From Toxonevra muliebris (lineage: Eukaryota; Arthropoda; Insecta; Diptera; Pallopteridae): a stretch of DNA of 64,000 bases. The DNA lies in NCBI GenBank assembly GCA_963691655.1, contig OY829328.1:88044400-88108399 (forward strand). Reading direction: 5' to 3'. The position numbers and the translations under genes are program-made. The notes beneath the pieces are model-generated. The model was not told the DNA's origin. It worked only from the letters and a program-made list of their open reading frames with translations, and did not search any database. Shown in pieces: positions 35,181 to 48,715 of the stretch (positions within the stretch are counted from its first letter, which is position 1; every line of letters begins with the position of its first letter).

Positions 35181-36262
35181 CCACATATGAGTTGAGTTAT
35201 TGAGATATTTCCACTACTGAGAGAACTTAACTCTCACTCAATAAAAATCAAAAACTGTGATTGGCCGATTGAAATTATAGTGCATGATTGTAAATATTAA
35301 CTCTTCTGAAACGAACTGTTGTATTTTCATATTAAGCACCTTCTCAATAATAATAGAAGTAAAGATTGTGACTTTGGTTGAACAAAATTGTTCAGCTCTG
35401 CGAATCTACATATGTTCGTCACAGCAGCCATTCGCTTTTGTTCAAAAACAAAAACGAAAACTTGCAAAATTCGAATATTTTAGACTATTAAAAACAAATA
35501 GTGATTTTCTATGCAACCAATCAGATGGTTAAAAATTAACAAAATTTTTGTGTTAGCTAAAATTTAAGAACTCTTTATTTCTATCATTTTTAAACAAATT
35601 GATTATTTCGTCGAAAAATGTACAAAAATTCAATTAGATTTTCAAATTCTAGATTTTGCTGAATTATGTACAAACAAACCTATTTTAGATATCGTGACAT
35701 ATTTAAATGAATGGAATCCAAAAACAATCTGAGCCATGCTGGACCATAATTGAAATAAGACTCAGGGGATTGTAGAGTAGCTGTAGAAAATTAGAAAGTC
35801 CCAACGTTTGGAAGTTTAAATAGCCAAAAAACAGTCACCTTTCATACAAAAAAAAAAAAAAAATAAATAATTTAATTTCGTTAAAAGCGTATTTATAAGT
35901 CCTCAACAGTTCAAATGGTGCCCTTCTGTGTCATTGGAAAAAAGAAAATCATCATTAACAAAGATGCCCCGTCCCTTATCATTAAATGACGCTCTTTCCT
36001 TCTGAGGTTATCATATTCCAAACAAAAAAATTTAAAACATTCATCAATTTTCTTCTTTTGCTTTATTTTCCAATTAACTTCAGTTTGCATCATTAATTTC
36101 TTTAGACAAATGAATGCTGCAATATCGATAATAAAACGCAGCACATTTGTTTTTTCACATAAAACAAAACACAGCAGCAGCAGCAAAAACAATAACGACA
36201 ACAACAAAAACAATAACAACTAAAATCCAATAAAGTTAAACACAATACATACATAAACAGAC

Positions 36263-36290
36263 ATGATGATGATGACGACGACGATGAAAA
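36263..36290. repeat. ATG/ACG trinucleotide microsatellite
   Basis: A run of atgatgatgatgacgacg type units opens a long but low-complexity frame that I do not accept as a gene. Confidence 0.6.
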
Positions 36291-39200
36291 GAACGAATCA
36301 TGAAAGGGATTGGGATCAGAGTCTGAAGATCTCTAAATTGTTGCATTCTGAATTAAAGTTTATAACTAACATCGTGAAACAAACCGAAACAAACGGAAAG
36401 ATAAACATAAAACAACAACAAGAACAAAAAGAAAATGCGAAATACGAAACACAAATTGAATGCATTGAAGGGTGCTCCAGAAAGAAGTGGGGGAAAGATG
36501 AAGCTCCAAATGGAATAGAAAATGAAGAATGCAGAATGCAAAATGAATATTCAAAAGTTTTGTGCAATATACAAAAAAAAAAGAGAAAAAGAAAAATGGG
36601 AATAGAGTGCCTTCTGGCTTACAAAATATCATACTTGTTATGAATGCCAGACGGACAGACTGAACAGACTGTGACTGTGTATGAATGAATAAATAAATGA
36701 AATTGTGTTTCGAAGGCAGCTTCAAGAGATGCATACGTTTGCATTAAGTTTGCGGATTAATTGAGATTTGGAATCGTATGAAGAATACCAAACAACGTTT
36801 ATGTCATATTTAAGTCTGTTTTTTTGCATAAGAGCGATTATAGCTTGGAATTTATGAACGCGTGTCTGTGTGTATAAAAATTTTTAGAATGCTTCAATTG
36901 TTTTGTAAAAGCTGAAGATATAAATATTTAGATTTTTAGCGTGCACATAGTATTAAAAAGAAACCTTTTCAAAATACCCTTGACAGGACATGGCTCTGCG
37001 ATAATTCATATACTTCTACAAAGGCTGACATCATAAATTAAAGAAGAAAAATATTAATTTCAAGGATATATCTTCTACGAATGCCTATACATTTTGGTGG
37101 TTAATTGCTTTAAATAAATGCAAATCTTTTTGTTGCAGCAACAAATGCAACCTTTACCAACAAAAAAGTTGTTAAGTGTGGTTTGGTTAAATACGCCTCA
37201 GTAATTTTTTTACTATAGTTTAGTGTAGGCAACTAAAAATTCTGATCGATTTGATTACAAGAACTCAAAGCAAAAGTCTCCATTGCAATAGATTTATTTA
37301 CATATTTCGTTAGTCAACAATTTCCCATACACATGTGCCGGATTTCGAATCGTAGAGATAATTCTTGAAAATTCATGGGCTGGGCTGTATTGCCAGCACT
37401 TCTGACATTTAACGGTTTTCTCTTTTTTATTCCAAATAGAATGTAGAAGCATTCTTTCTCATACAAACCATTTAAAGAGAGAAAACTCCTGTGGCCAATT
37501 CCTTAAAACTTTGTTCTTATTGCGTCTTTTAGTATTCACATGTTTTTACTCCCATTAATCTTCAATATCGAAAGTAAAACTTTGCGAAACCTTTCAGTTA
37601 ATAAATTGTTTTTTATTTTGAACTATCCATAAAATATCCACATTTGTAGAGTTTTAACATGCAATTAAAACTCTTTGCTAACTAACTTTCAATAAATTCT
37701 AACTACAAAATTTAGTATCCAACTTTACCATACCATTTAGTAAAGCTGTTTTCTTGAAATAGTTAGACGTTGCCAAATCACACCCTCTCAGTAGTAGCTA
37801 CTGCATAATTCGAAAAAAACACCACTCTATACTTCAATTCCAACTTCTTCATTTTGCTGTCTCTTATTCTTTAGCTAATTGGCAACTTTATGCATTGACC
37901 CAATTCCATTTTGCAAAAGAACAAAGAACAAAATAAAAGGGCGGTAGAAAATTTCGCGTCTTCATCAACGCCAACACCACCACTACCAGGAGCACTACCA
38001 TAACCACTATTAGATACTGCCATCACCATTACTATCATCATCACCACATGAATGGACGTGTTTGGTTTTTGCAGTCAACGTATGGTGGCAACATTATAAT
38101 TAAGTTTTGTTGCAAATGTACTGGCGTTTATGTATATGGTTGGGTTTTTGTGTACAACTCTGTACGTGCATGTGAAGAAACCCAGCGGACGATAGAGAAC
38201 GGCTGGAACGCGTCTCTTTATGAAAAAATGCGCATTTGATAAGCTTCCAAAAGAAACGATCAGATTGAAGTTTAGCTATCGTACAATGCTTTGTGTGAAC
38301 TGTATTCGTAATGTGTTATTTTTGTGTGCCGCTTTCATGCGCTTTCGCGCATAACAAAACAACGATACTAAATTTTAATTCGTTCACTCGTATATGGCGA
38401 ATCCGAAGTGCTTTCAAAAGAATTGCATTAAAAGTGCAGTAAAGCGGAAGTGCATTACATTTTTTTCTATAGGGAGTGCAGGCACGTGTGTATAAAATAT
38501 GTAGATACAACCCCACACACACACATACAAAAACAAATATTTCCAAAACAAAGAAATGCATACGTGCAAAGCATGAAGCGTGTTGCACGCACAAACTAAG
38601 TTCAAGTTTTTTTTATTGCTAGGTATTATATTTTTTACTGCACTTTAACTACTTATTTACTACTTACTCTTAGTACTTACTGATACTAACTACTACTTTT
38701 TAATTACAAAATTTTGTTAGAAATTTATTTTTCCTCTGTACTTTTGCAACAAACCCAAAACAAAATTTGTAATTTTTGTTGATGTTTTGTTGAACAGTTT
38801 TAAATTAAAAATATAATTTTGAATGCACAAAAACTTTTGATATGCTTTTGGTATCAATAATGTTGCTGTGGTTGTTGTACTACACACACATCAAACTTTT
38901 CATTTTCACTTTGCTGCCTGCCTCCCTTAACATGTATGTATGTATGTTTGTGGATGCATGTACAAATATTAGCAGAAGTAGTTAACCTTCTTCATGCAAA
39001 TTTGTTTTGACATTAAAACAATCATACGCACATAATCCCACTCACATATACGAACACAAAAAATATTTGTACATGTGTATGTGCGTATGTTCCTGTTATC
39101 TAAAAGAGCATTAAATCCTTTTGATTCCCAAAACAAAACTCTTATCACACTCACTCATGCATTCACATATGTACACACACATGCCGCTCTCTCCCCTCTT

Positions 39201-39759
39201 TACCTACATACTTGACATGCCTACTTAATACTTTATACACTTTCATACTTACTTAGTTACCATATTATTATTATCATCATCCTACCACAAAAATAACAAC
39301 AAAAATTATAAAATTCCCCAATAATAATCTATGTGTGTGTGTTTGTGTATACATACATCTGTATATGCATGTTTGAGTATGTAAAATGTCGTCTACACTC
39401 AGCTGCTCTTGGTTTGCTTGGACCTTCCTTGCATGGCGATATGTTCACTCACCCAAGAGGCAAATAAAAATTATATAAAAATCCTTTTTACTTTGCAAAA
39501 TGAAAACAGAAAAACCCAAAAAACAAAAGAAAATTTGTTTCACATCAAAATTTTGCTCCTTTTTGTTATTGTTGTTGTGCCTTTTTCTACTCTTTATATA
39601 TATATTTGAATTTTGGCAGTTTATTTGCTTGTGTGTGTGGATGTTACTGAAACCAAAACTGTGAAGCAAACTGGATGCTGATACTGTGAAACTTTAGCTA
39701 CTTGGTGTCTATGATATGCCATTGGGCGTGTCAGTGTGTGTGTTTGCATGTAAACCGTT

Positions 39760-39777
39760 TTGTGTGTGTGTGTGTGT
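39760..39777. repeat. TG microsatellite in hppy intron
   Basis: A perfect alternating TG run, followed 45 bases later by a CA run near 39820-39835. The two can pair, giving a hairpin-prone segment. Confidence 0.75.
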
Positions 39778-42700
39778 CTCCTTGTTAGCCATTTTTTGAT
39801 ATCGGTTTGCATATATATACACACACACACTCACACGCATACTATCCTGTTCATGTCCTTTTTTTGTTTTTGTGCTTGTTTTACTTTTGTTTTCTGTCGT
39901 TTTGCTTTGGCAAAGTGGCTTTGTGAATTACCTACTACTCTTTGATGCAAGCATACACACTTGTGCTTTTGCTCCCACTGTTTACCGTGCACTCTTTGTC
40001 TCCCTCTCTCTCTCTTTCCTACTCCGTCCTTCTTTGTGTGGGTGTGTTTGTGCGTTTCCCTTAACTATGTCCATTTTGCCTTAATTTTCCTCTAACTACT
40101 TCCAATGAGTTAGCCATGAACCGAAAATGCACAGCAACAACAACAAAAACCGAAAAGCCTCTGACAACCGAAGCGTCAACATGGCACATGGTTTTAATTT
40201 TCTTTTCTCTCACCGCTTCCGCTCTTCCTCACTCACTAACTGTAATTTCCTGTTGTGTTGTTTTTGGCTTTTTTATTATTGTTTTCTTTTGTTTCTGCTA
40301 TGGTTTTCGTTCTCTGTGTTTTTGACAATCAGCTGTAATGTTCTTGTTGTTGTTTCTTTCTGTCTCCTTTGTTTCTTCTTGTATGCTTATTTGATATTTG
40401 TTTTTGCTCTCTTTAAATTATTTTTGCTTTTTTTTTATTTATTCTTTACTTTTGCTTCTAGAATTTTTGTCCTTTGTGATCTTCAAGCTGTGTGAAAATT
40501 TTCAGTAGAATTAATAATAAAAAAAACAGAGATTTTATTTGTCTTTCTTTTATTTCTTTTTGTTGTTGTATCTTGGGGGTTTCCTTTTTATTTGCCTATG
40601 AACTTTAATCTCGCTGTCTGCACTTTTGTTTTGTTTAATATTGTAGAAGGAAAAAAAAGTACAAAAAAGAAAGAAGAAAATTTAAAAAAAAAGTCTGTAA
40701 AGATGCCACACAAACTGAATAAGATTATATATTTTCAGACAGAAAATAACAAATTTTGTTTTCTTCCAAAGATTTTTCGAATTGTTACAACTTTTCTATT
40801 TAGTATCAAATTACTTGAAAATTGTAATAAAAAAGTAACCAGCAGCGGCATCTTGTGTTTAATTAAGCTTTATTGGTAAATCAAACGTTCAATTTCAGTT
40901 GTATTTATGTTTTGTTACTTATATAAGCAGCGATGGCCACCTACACGGCTATAATGATCGACCCAACTCTTTTTCTATGGGACTGAACACTGTACGTGCT
41001 ACTCTCTGGCAAGTTGTTTGGTTCCAATTTTTTATAGGAATGGCAATTGCAGAGAAGGGATCAAGTTCCAAAATACTCAGCAGATCTTAATTCCTAAACC
41101 ATGAGCTAATAACGAGCTCTTGATAGGTATCAACCGAAATCATACTAGCTGGCGGTATAATTGATGTTCGGTCTTGGACGCCATACAAACAACACCTTCA
41201 ATCAGTGCTGGCGCCAGTTGGCAAGTCAGCTGCTGTCAGATCTGCCTGTTCCTGGTTTATTCATTGCGCCTTAGCAATATGAACTCAGTCGAAATGAACT
41301 ATGCACACCCACAATTTGTTTCTTGACCCCAAAGATTTAACTATTTTCAGTTTGTTTTAATTTCACTTTTACGATTCTTCAATCTTCGTTGGTTCAATCG
41401 TATTTAAACTTTTATAAAATAAATTGTCTTTTAATTTTTGCAACGCCCTCTGTGCTACTGTCTTTCAAAGTCTCCCTCTTCTTGTGTTACGCACTTCTGC
41501 ACTCTTATTTAGCATAAATTTGCACTTAGTTTTTGTGTGTCTTCTCTCTTCACATGTATGCGTGACAATTACCAACAGAGAGCGACCCCCAAATACTTGC
41601 TTTTTGCTGTGCTGCTCATTTTTTCCTCTTCTAGTTGCCTGCCTGCCTGCCTGTTTGGTCTATTGTTTAAAACAAAAAACAAAAAAAAGTCAAGCAACAT
41701 TCACTCAAGGTCGTACAAAAAGCAAGTTCACTGCATACAATACAATAACAATAAAGTAACATCAGAGCATGACCACCACCAACTACATACCTGCATACCA
41801 TCAAGCCAATTGCCTCTGAGAATATAAAGCCTCATCAGCATCACAACACTCCTGTTCTTACATATGTATCTATGTATGTGTGTGTATATGTATATACACC
41901 GAAGTTACTCATCGTCGCTTCTCATCAACTTTCTGCAGTATAAACTAGTTGGCATGTTGGAAAAGAAGCAATAAAAGCAGCGCCAAAGAAACAGAAGGCG
42001 TCAAGAGAATATAAAAAACCAAAAATCTACAAAACTTTGAACTTCACTCAATATTTTTACTTGTTCTTGGTCTTTTTCTTATTATTATTCTTTTATGTTT
42101 TGTCTTTCCTTATAAATTAACTCGAACTACTTCATTTATCTTTATTTTTATATGCAAGTCTTTTGCCGTCTTTCATTATAATTCTTTACTTTTTGGCTTT
42201 AATTTATTTTCTTGTTATTTTGTTTTATTTTGTTAGTTATTTGAATAAAATTCTTAAGCATTTTATATTCACACTCTGCTTCTTTGTCAAGCAATTATTA
42301 ATTCATATTTTTCCATCCCCGCCATTCTGGCTTCTTCATTTGTCTTAATTAATTTTTAAGAATTTTTTCTTTTTCGTTTTTTTTTTCACTGCTTGCTCAT
42401 ATTCTCTTCAGCTGCTCCTCTTCTCACATTCTTCTTCTCTTCATTTGTGTTGTGCAATATTAATTTAATAATTCTTACTCAATTTGTTTTCTTTAATTAA
42501 TTCTACGACTTTTGCTTCTTCCAGATTTTGCTGTTCGCTTTTATAGTTTGTCAGCAGTAGTTATCTGCCAATTTTGTAGAACATAAGTATTTCAATTTTT
42601 TATATCTTCATCTCAAATTGATTTAACATGTCGTCGTCATCACTTCATTCTATGCACTCTATAGTTAGGTTAATTATCTATGCAAGTGTCAAGTGCTGCT

Positions 42701-45700
42701 GCCATCTGTTGAAAGCATTAATTTAGAAAGTTTTAATTCGATTTGTGTCAAGCTTAATGCAATCACTGAGTAATATTGAGTTATGAAAGAGAAAAAAAGA
42801 GAATTTTAGCGTTTTATGTTAAATATTTTTTCGTTATTCAAACAATAAATCATTATGGGCGATTATGATTTTTAACATCGGTTGGATTCTGTGAGACATT
42901 TCTGAATCCCTGCACCAAGACTATCGTTAATTTCTTAAATAAGGGCTTAAGTAGTCAAAGTTTCCAATTTTTCTACAGATTTTGAGAACACGTGGATTAG
43001 TCACTCTGTCATAAGTTACTTTGAATTGAACTATGCGGGTTTGCTCTTGAATACTAGAGTATTTATTAGCAAAATAATGGAGATAATAATATTAAGATAA
43101 TGTCTAAAAATTTTAGAGATTGAAACTAATTTTTTGGGAGTATTCTACTTGAAATGTCTTTCAATGAAGTTATCTTGGTTGAATTTAAAAACAGCAGACT
43201 CATCAGGTTTGAAGATGACAAACGATTGCTATCTCTCTCTCTCTCTTCCTCATTGATTTACTGTACTGGTTAAATTGTTCTATTTCCAACCAACAATCTT
43301 ACAACTGAGAACGGAGAACTATGCTCATTTTCAACTAGAGGGATGCCATTGATAGCCTACTTTTAGTCGCCAATACCGTGACTAGTAACTACTGTGTTAT
43401 GCCTGGTTTTCAGTATGTTTTCAAATTTGACTGAATTTGACATAACAAGAACCAGGCAATACAAATTTCTTATTGAGCAACTAACAGTCTAAGTTCACAA
43501 CCCTCTACTTACATACTTATTTACCTACTAGAAAACTTTTTTTTTTATTAAAAAAGGAATAATTTTACATAAAAGTTATTTTGGAACTATTAAAATTATA
43601 TCACCACGAAACTTTGTTCCCCCAATGAAATTAAATTTACTTGTCTTGGCAAAATTGCTGTAAGGCAAAGCAGCAAAAAAAAAAAGTTACAAGTTTCCAT
43701 ATACATATGTACATACAGCTTTATTATTTCGTTTCACTCATTTCCCCAGTAGAAAATCACATAGTTGATACACACAGTTATTAATGATGTCAACGTACAT
43801 CACTTATTCTGTAAGACTTAAATGATGACTTGGTCATGCTTGCTGTCATCTTTCAAGGATAAAACTAGAGATAATTCCCTTTCCAACTGGGTTTTTCTTG
43901 TCTCCTTTCCATTTAATGCAATTATGATAAATTTTGTAACTATGTGTTTGTGTGTTAATTTGTCTGGCTACGTGTGTGTGTTGTGTGACACAGACAAAAG
44001 TTTTTGAGATTGAGTTAAATTTTAACGAACAGTTATTTCTCAAAGTAGCTGTAGGGATCAAAACTTACGTACATATTTATGCAAATTAAAATATTAAATT
44101 ATATTCCTTTAGGTTTCCATGCTTTTTGTGCGCCGCTTTTACTAATATTTTACTAAACCGCTTGCGCTGATGCTTTTGCTGTACCTAATATCTTTTTTAT
44201 AAATTTTTTTTAAACTTCAATGATTTTCGCGTTATAATAAAAAAAAGAAAAACGCAAAGAAAACTAAACTAAATCACTCAGTTTCTTTTTTTCTGCTTGT
44301 AGTTAGCCCGAAATGCGTTGGAAAGATGGAATAAAACATGTCACTTGCTTTGGTGTTTTGGTCTTGTTGTTGTGCTGTTGCGTTGCATGCGGCTGCACTT
44401 TTTTGTTTTTGTCTTTTTTCCGTATTTGTGGAGCAGCAGTGTAGAGGCGGTAATTATTTTTAACTTTGAGTTTATTGAACTTCATACATTTTTTTGTTTG
44501 CTTTTATCTTCTCGCTGCTGCACGATTTGTTGTTGGGAGTAGTGGTGGCTGGTTGCATTTGCGCAGTGGGTTGTATATTTTTATTGTTTGTATATATACA
44601 TGCATATATACATAAATGTCTTAATGCGCAAATAGTTTATTGCGCAAACAAAAGAATTTGAAGAAACAATGCACTTAAAAATGCGGTTTTTTTGCGCACA
44701 CGGTGCTTTTTTCATTTGAAAAGTTTCCACCACCCTCCTACAATATTTTACAAAACAAAACAAAAAATTATAAAATCTGTAAGAATTTTTTATACTTTTA
44801 GTTATTATAAATTGCAATTGTTGAAATACCAAACTCATAACTGCGAGCAGCAACTACTTTCTTTGTGATTTGTCGTCGCTGTGTGGCAGCTCAACAAACG
44901 CCAATAAATTTGGGAATAACAAAAGCACGCAACAACAAAAATTTAAAAAACAAAAATCTCAAAACAAAACCACAATTCACAAAAGTACAACAGCAGAAAG
45001 TTGTTGCTGCCGTTGTTGTTGTACTATATTGCCAGTCATCGCTCTCCATTCTAAAATATTTTTGTTAAACAAAATTGCAAAAACAACAGAACAACTTGAA
45101 AATAGAAGAATTGCAGCAGCTGAAATAGCAACACCAGCACCAAGCACCCACTGTAAAAATGTTACAAAAAAAAAAAAAAAAGTAACTGCAAGTTTTCTTT
45201 ATTGCTTACTGTTGTGTTCGTTACCTGGCATCATCATCATCATCAGCGACCTCACCACTACCATCACTTTCGGAAATTGTGTGTGTATGTGTTAGTGAGT
45301 GTGTGTGTATGAAGCGTGAAACGAAATTCCCAAAACAGAAATCCTTCAATTTTGCAATTTGTTGTTTTGTTGTCGTTGTTGTTATTTTTGTTGTTGCTGT
45401 TATTTTTGTCCTAGCTGCAATTATGTACACCGACTGTGAACTGCATACAACTCTGGGCATGCACAAGGTTACAAAAAATTACTGCTTACACTTGAAAGAA
45501 AATGAAATTAATTGTTGCAAATATTAAAGTTACTGCAACATAGATTCTAGAAGATTATGGCGTTGTGGGCGTGGTGTGTTGAAAATCAGAACGCTTTGGC
45601 TAAACAGCTCATTGTCTTCGAAAACTGAAGTCTGCAACATTGAGAACAGATCTAGAATCAAAGTCTTCAGTAGGTATATGACTTTCAATCGAAAATGATA

Positions 45701-45899
45701 AAAAACAAATCGCCATTAACGAGGAATGGAATGAGAGAGCGGAAATTACGGGGCAGCTTTTGACTGTAAGATATTTCAGTTTCAGATATTGCCATTCATT
45801 GGGCAACAGAAATTATATCCTCAGGGTCTACAGATGACGATTAATGTTTGCTCGAAATTTTTGACATTAATAAAGAAATTGTATTGAGCATGGTCCTAA

Positions 45900-45958
45900 T
45901 TAGGTTAGGTTAGGTTGGAGTGGCAGTCGAGAGACACGCTTAGGCTTGTCTTCGCCAT
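45900..45958 (+). repeat. Dispersed repeat fragment starting with (TTAGG)3
   Basis: Three TTAGG units (45900-45914) are followed by ttggagtggcagtcgagaga and cacgcttaggc. Related pieces lie at 51252-51293 (same orientation) and 57050-57092 (opposite orientation). This looks like the end of a dispersed SINE or LINE family common in tephritids. A telomere array is unlikely because Diptera lack the TTAGG telomere. Confidence 0.55.
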
Positions 45959-48698
45959 TCATAGATTATTTTCTAGACACAACAAGAGAAAGTAACTTGC
46001 TGACTTTGATTTGGCAGAATAACGTTTATTCATTTGTTTATCAACCTCAACATTGCACAGTGGTCGGACTTGTATGGAATCAGCGACCAAAAATACTTCC
46101 AGTTGAGACCCAAACGTGAAACTTTGGTTACGGCTTTAAAACAATGTGAAAATTATTAAATGATAAAATTGGAGTGGTTGAACACCTGCACACCTGCTTG
46201 ATGCGATGCCGAATGTCGCGTTTATTCAAGGTCGAAACACCTGAAATTTTGCGGTCATGAAGTGTTCTGAGATCGGAAATTCAATTTTCGACGTCGGAAA
46301 GTGTCGAAAACGTCATTTGAATTATAATTATAAAAATAAAGTAACAGCTGCTTTTCAACGAAACAAGCGGACAAATTTAAAAATTCACTTTTTATTTTAA
46401 TTTCGGGTTTCCTTTGCCAATTTTCAAGTGTACTTCAGCCTTTTTCTTTCATTTACATGTAATTTTTACTAATTTTCCTCCATATGTCATTGATTTTCTA
46501 CGGCGTTCCGACCTAGACTGCATGTTCCGACTTTGCCTACAATTTTGTTCTTTTTTTTTTTTTTTTCAAATGACCATAGCTCCTAAACTACTGATCGAAT
46601 CATTTTCCAATGCTCAGCAAAAACATTGCATTTCCGAGATCTTTGCAACATTGTGCGTGTTCGTCATACAACGGAAGTTATGGGCTAAAGTTAAAACGTG
46701 TTGCACCCTAGACGACAGTCCTCTACTTTAGATCCGTGTCGTGGAACCGGAAATTTCTACAAAGTTTTGTAAAGCTTGTGAATTTGTTTTACAGTGTACA
46801 ATTTTTACAACTGTGTGTGCGTAAAAATAAAAATTGCTAACTAAAACCAAAAAGTGTTAAATAGAAAATATTACTCTACGTTAGTAAGCAATTCATTTTC
46901 CCTTTCCACTTCAAATTTTTTTTTTTTTTTTTCTTTTATTTTTTTTTTGATTACCGGTATGCTGAACCGAGTCCGATGGTTAGAGAGTTAAATTGGTTTT
47001 TTAATTTGTGTGACAAGGCGATGTGACAGGCGGTGGGCGACGTAGTCGATTCTATTTTGCTACAAAACTATTCCGAAAAATTGTTCAAATTTTCTTCCGG
47101 CCATGCTGTGATAGTTGATAAAATTTCCCACTGGAAAACAGAAACTTTTTGTGGCTGCTTTCACTTGTGCTGCTGCTGTCGCGTTGCAAGAGGAAGGAAA
47201 TAAGGAAATCCATAACTATAAATTTATTTTATATTTGTAATTCTAATAAAACTTTTGCGCAAATCTTTAAACTATCCTGCCATACTATGTAAGTCTATAT
47301 CAATTTCGCAGAAGAATTACAGAATATATTTCGCATAAATTGCTTCGTTTTTTTTTCACTCCCTTTTTTGTGTGATATTCTTGTAACTGAGAAAATAAGC
47401 CGCTTATGTACATTAAATTCAGTCGTTTCTCTTGCTTCTGGAAAAATTTTAAGTGGGTGTAGTTATAAATAGAGTTGCCAAGCTGTAAAGAAACTACTAC
47501 TACCTTTAATTTAATATTAAATATTAAAAAAGTAACAGAAAATGATTTAAAAACTTTTTTTCAACTTTTGTGCTCTTATGGTTTCAATTATTTTTCATAC
47601 AGGTGGCATCTCTCAAATGTGTGTGTATGTGAGAGTGTGTGTGTGTGTTTATGTAATAACGCCTTATTACACAAAAATGATGGCGCCACTTAACTTTGCG
47701 CCATACTTTAGTTTGAAGTGTCGTCGTTTTCTACATACACTCATACTCATACATACACTAATTTACACACACGCACACACTCGTACATCGCGGTATAAAA
47801 ACACTTGAAATTGTTGATGTTTTTGCTAAATTTACATATATCGATTCATCGACGCGTTATAATAAAAATAATAATAATTCACTGAAAATTCACACTTGAA
47901 AAATAAGTAGAAAAAGAAGAAATTATTTCACTTGAAGTTTATAGCGCAAGTGGCACGATTGTGGGCCTTCAAAGTTTTTTTTTTTACTTTATACCTTAGC
48001 AGATGAAATAAGATGAAGCAAAATTAGTTTTTATCTCCATAGGCAACAATGGATCCAAAATAAATATCTCGTAAATTGAAAGGAACGAAAAGACTGAAAC
48101 CTGTATCCCCTAATTCTCTGGTAAAACACTTTCTCATCTTAACAAATTACACAAATATTCTTTACTGTAGTCAGGGAATTCAGAAAGTATTTAGGTCCCT
48201 ACCTGCCACGCCTAATTGGATATAAATAATAATTCAACTAAACTCAATACCTTAGATAGCCATTTTGATAGCACTCACTTTAATATTTATGAAAATTGGC
48301 ATTAGACAATTACCCACCCTCACACACACAGACACACTCACAAATTTATGCGTAAGATAATATCTTAATTGATAAGAGATAATAAAAAGGAATTTATATA
48401 ATAATTCATGTTTAGTTTTTTATCTTTCTTTTTTTTTGGATTATAAGGAACAATAGCGAAATGTTTGTATTGTAAGTGGGCGAGAAGTCATAATAAAATT
48501 AAGCACACAGGGATCGATAGGAGAAAGAGAAAGAGAAGGAGGCAGACAATAATTAAAATTGTTTTGCTAGAACTGGAATTTTGATGATGGAAAATCTCCC
48601 TTTAGGCCAATTCATTACGGTTTCAATTACTTACTTACTCAGACTTACATAATTAATATTTTAAATTGACAATTATTATTTTTGCGCGCAAATATTAT

Positions 48699-48715
48699 AC
48701 CTACCGGGGGTAGGT
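48699..48715. repeat. Short perfect hairpin
   Basis: The words acctacc and ggtaggt flank ggg, giving a seven-base perfect stem in AT-rich intron. No function is apparent. Confidence 0.5.

Noticed and set aside
36263..36643. 126-codon frame rich in Lys, Glu and Asn
   Set aside because: It starts in an ATG microsatellite and runs through AAC/GAA-rich simple sequence, with equally long antisense frames. There is no domain.
41205..41240. Palindrome ctggcgccag as an operator or element end
   Set aside because: An isolated ten-base palindrome without a partner or flanking structure; chance or an old repeat scrap.
45900..45914. Interstitial telomere array
   Set aside because: Only three TTAGG units are present, and the following sequence recurs elsewhere as part of a dispersed repeat. 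Diptera do not use TTAGG telomeres.
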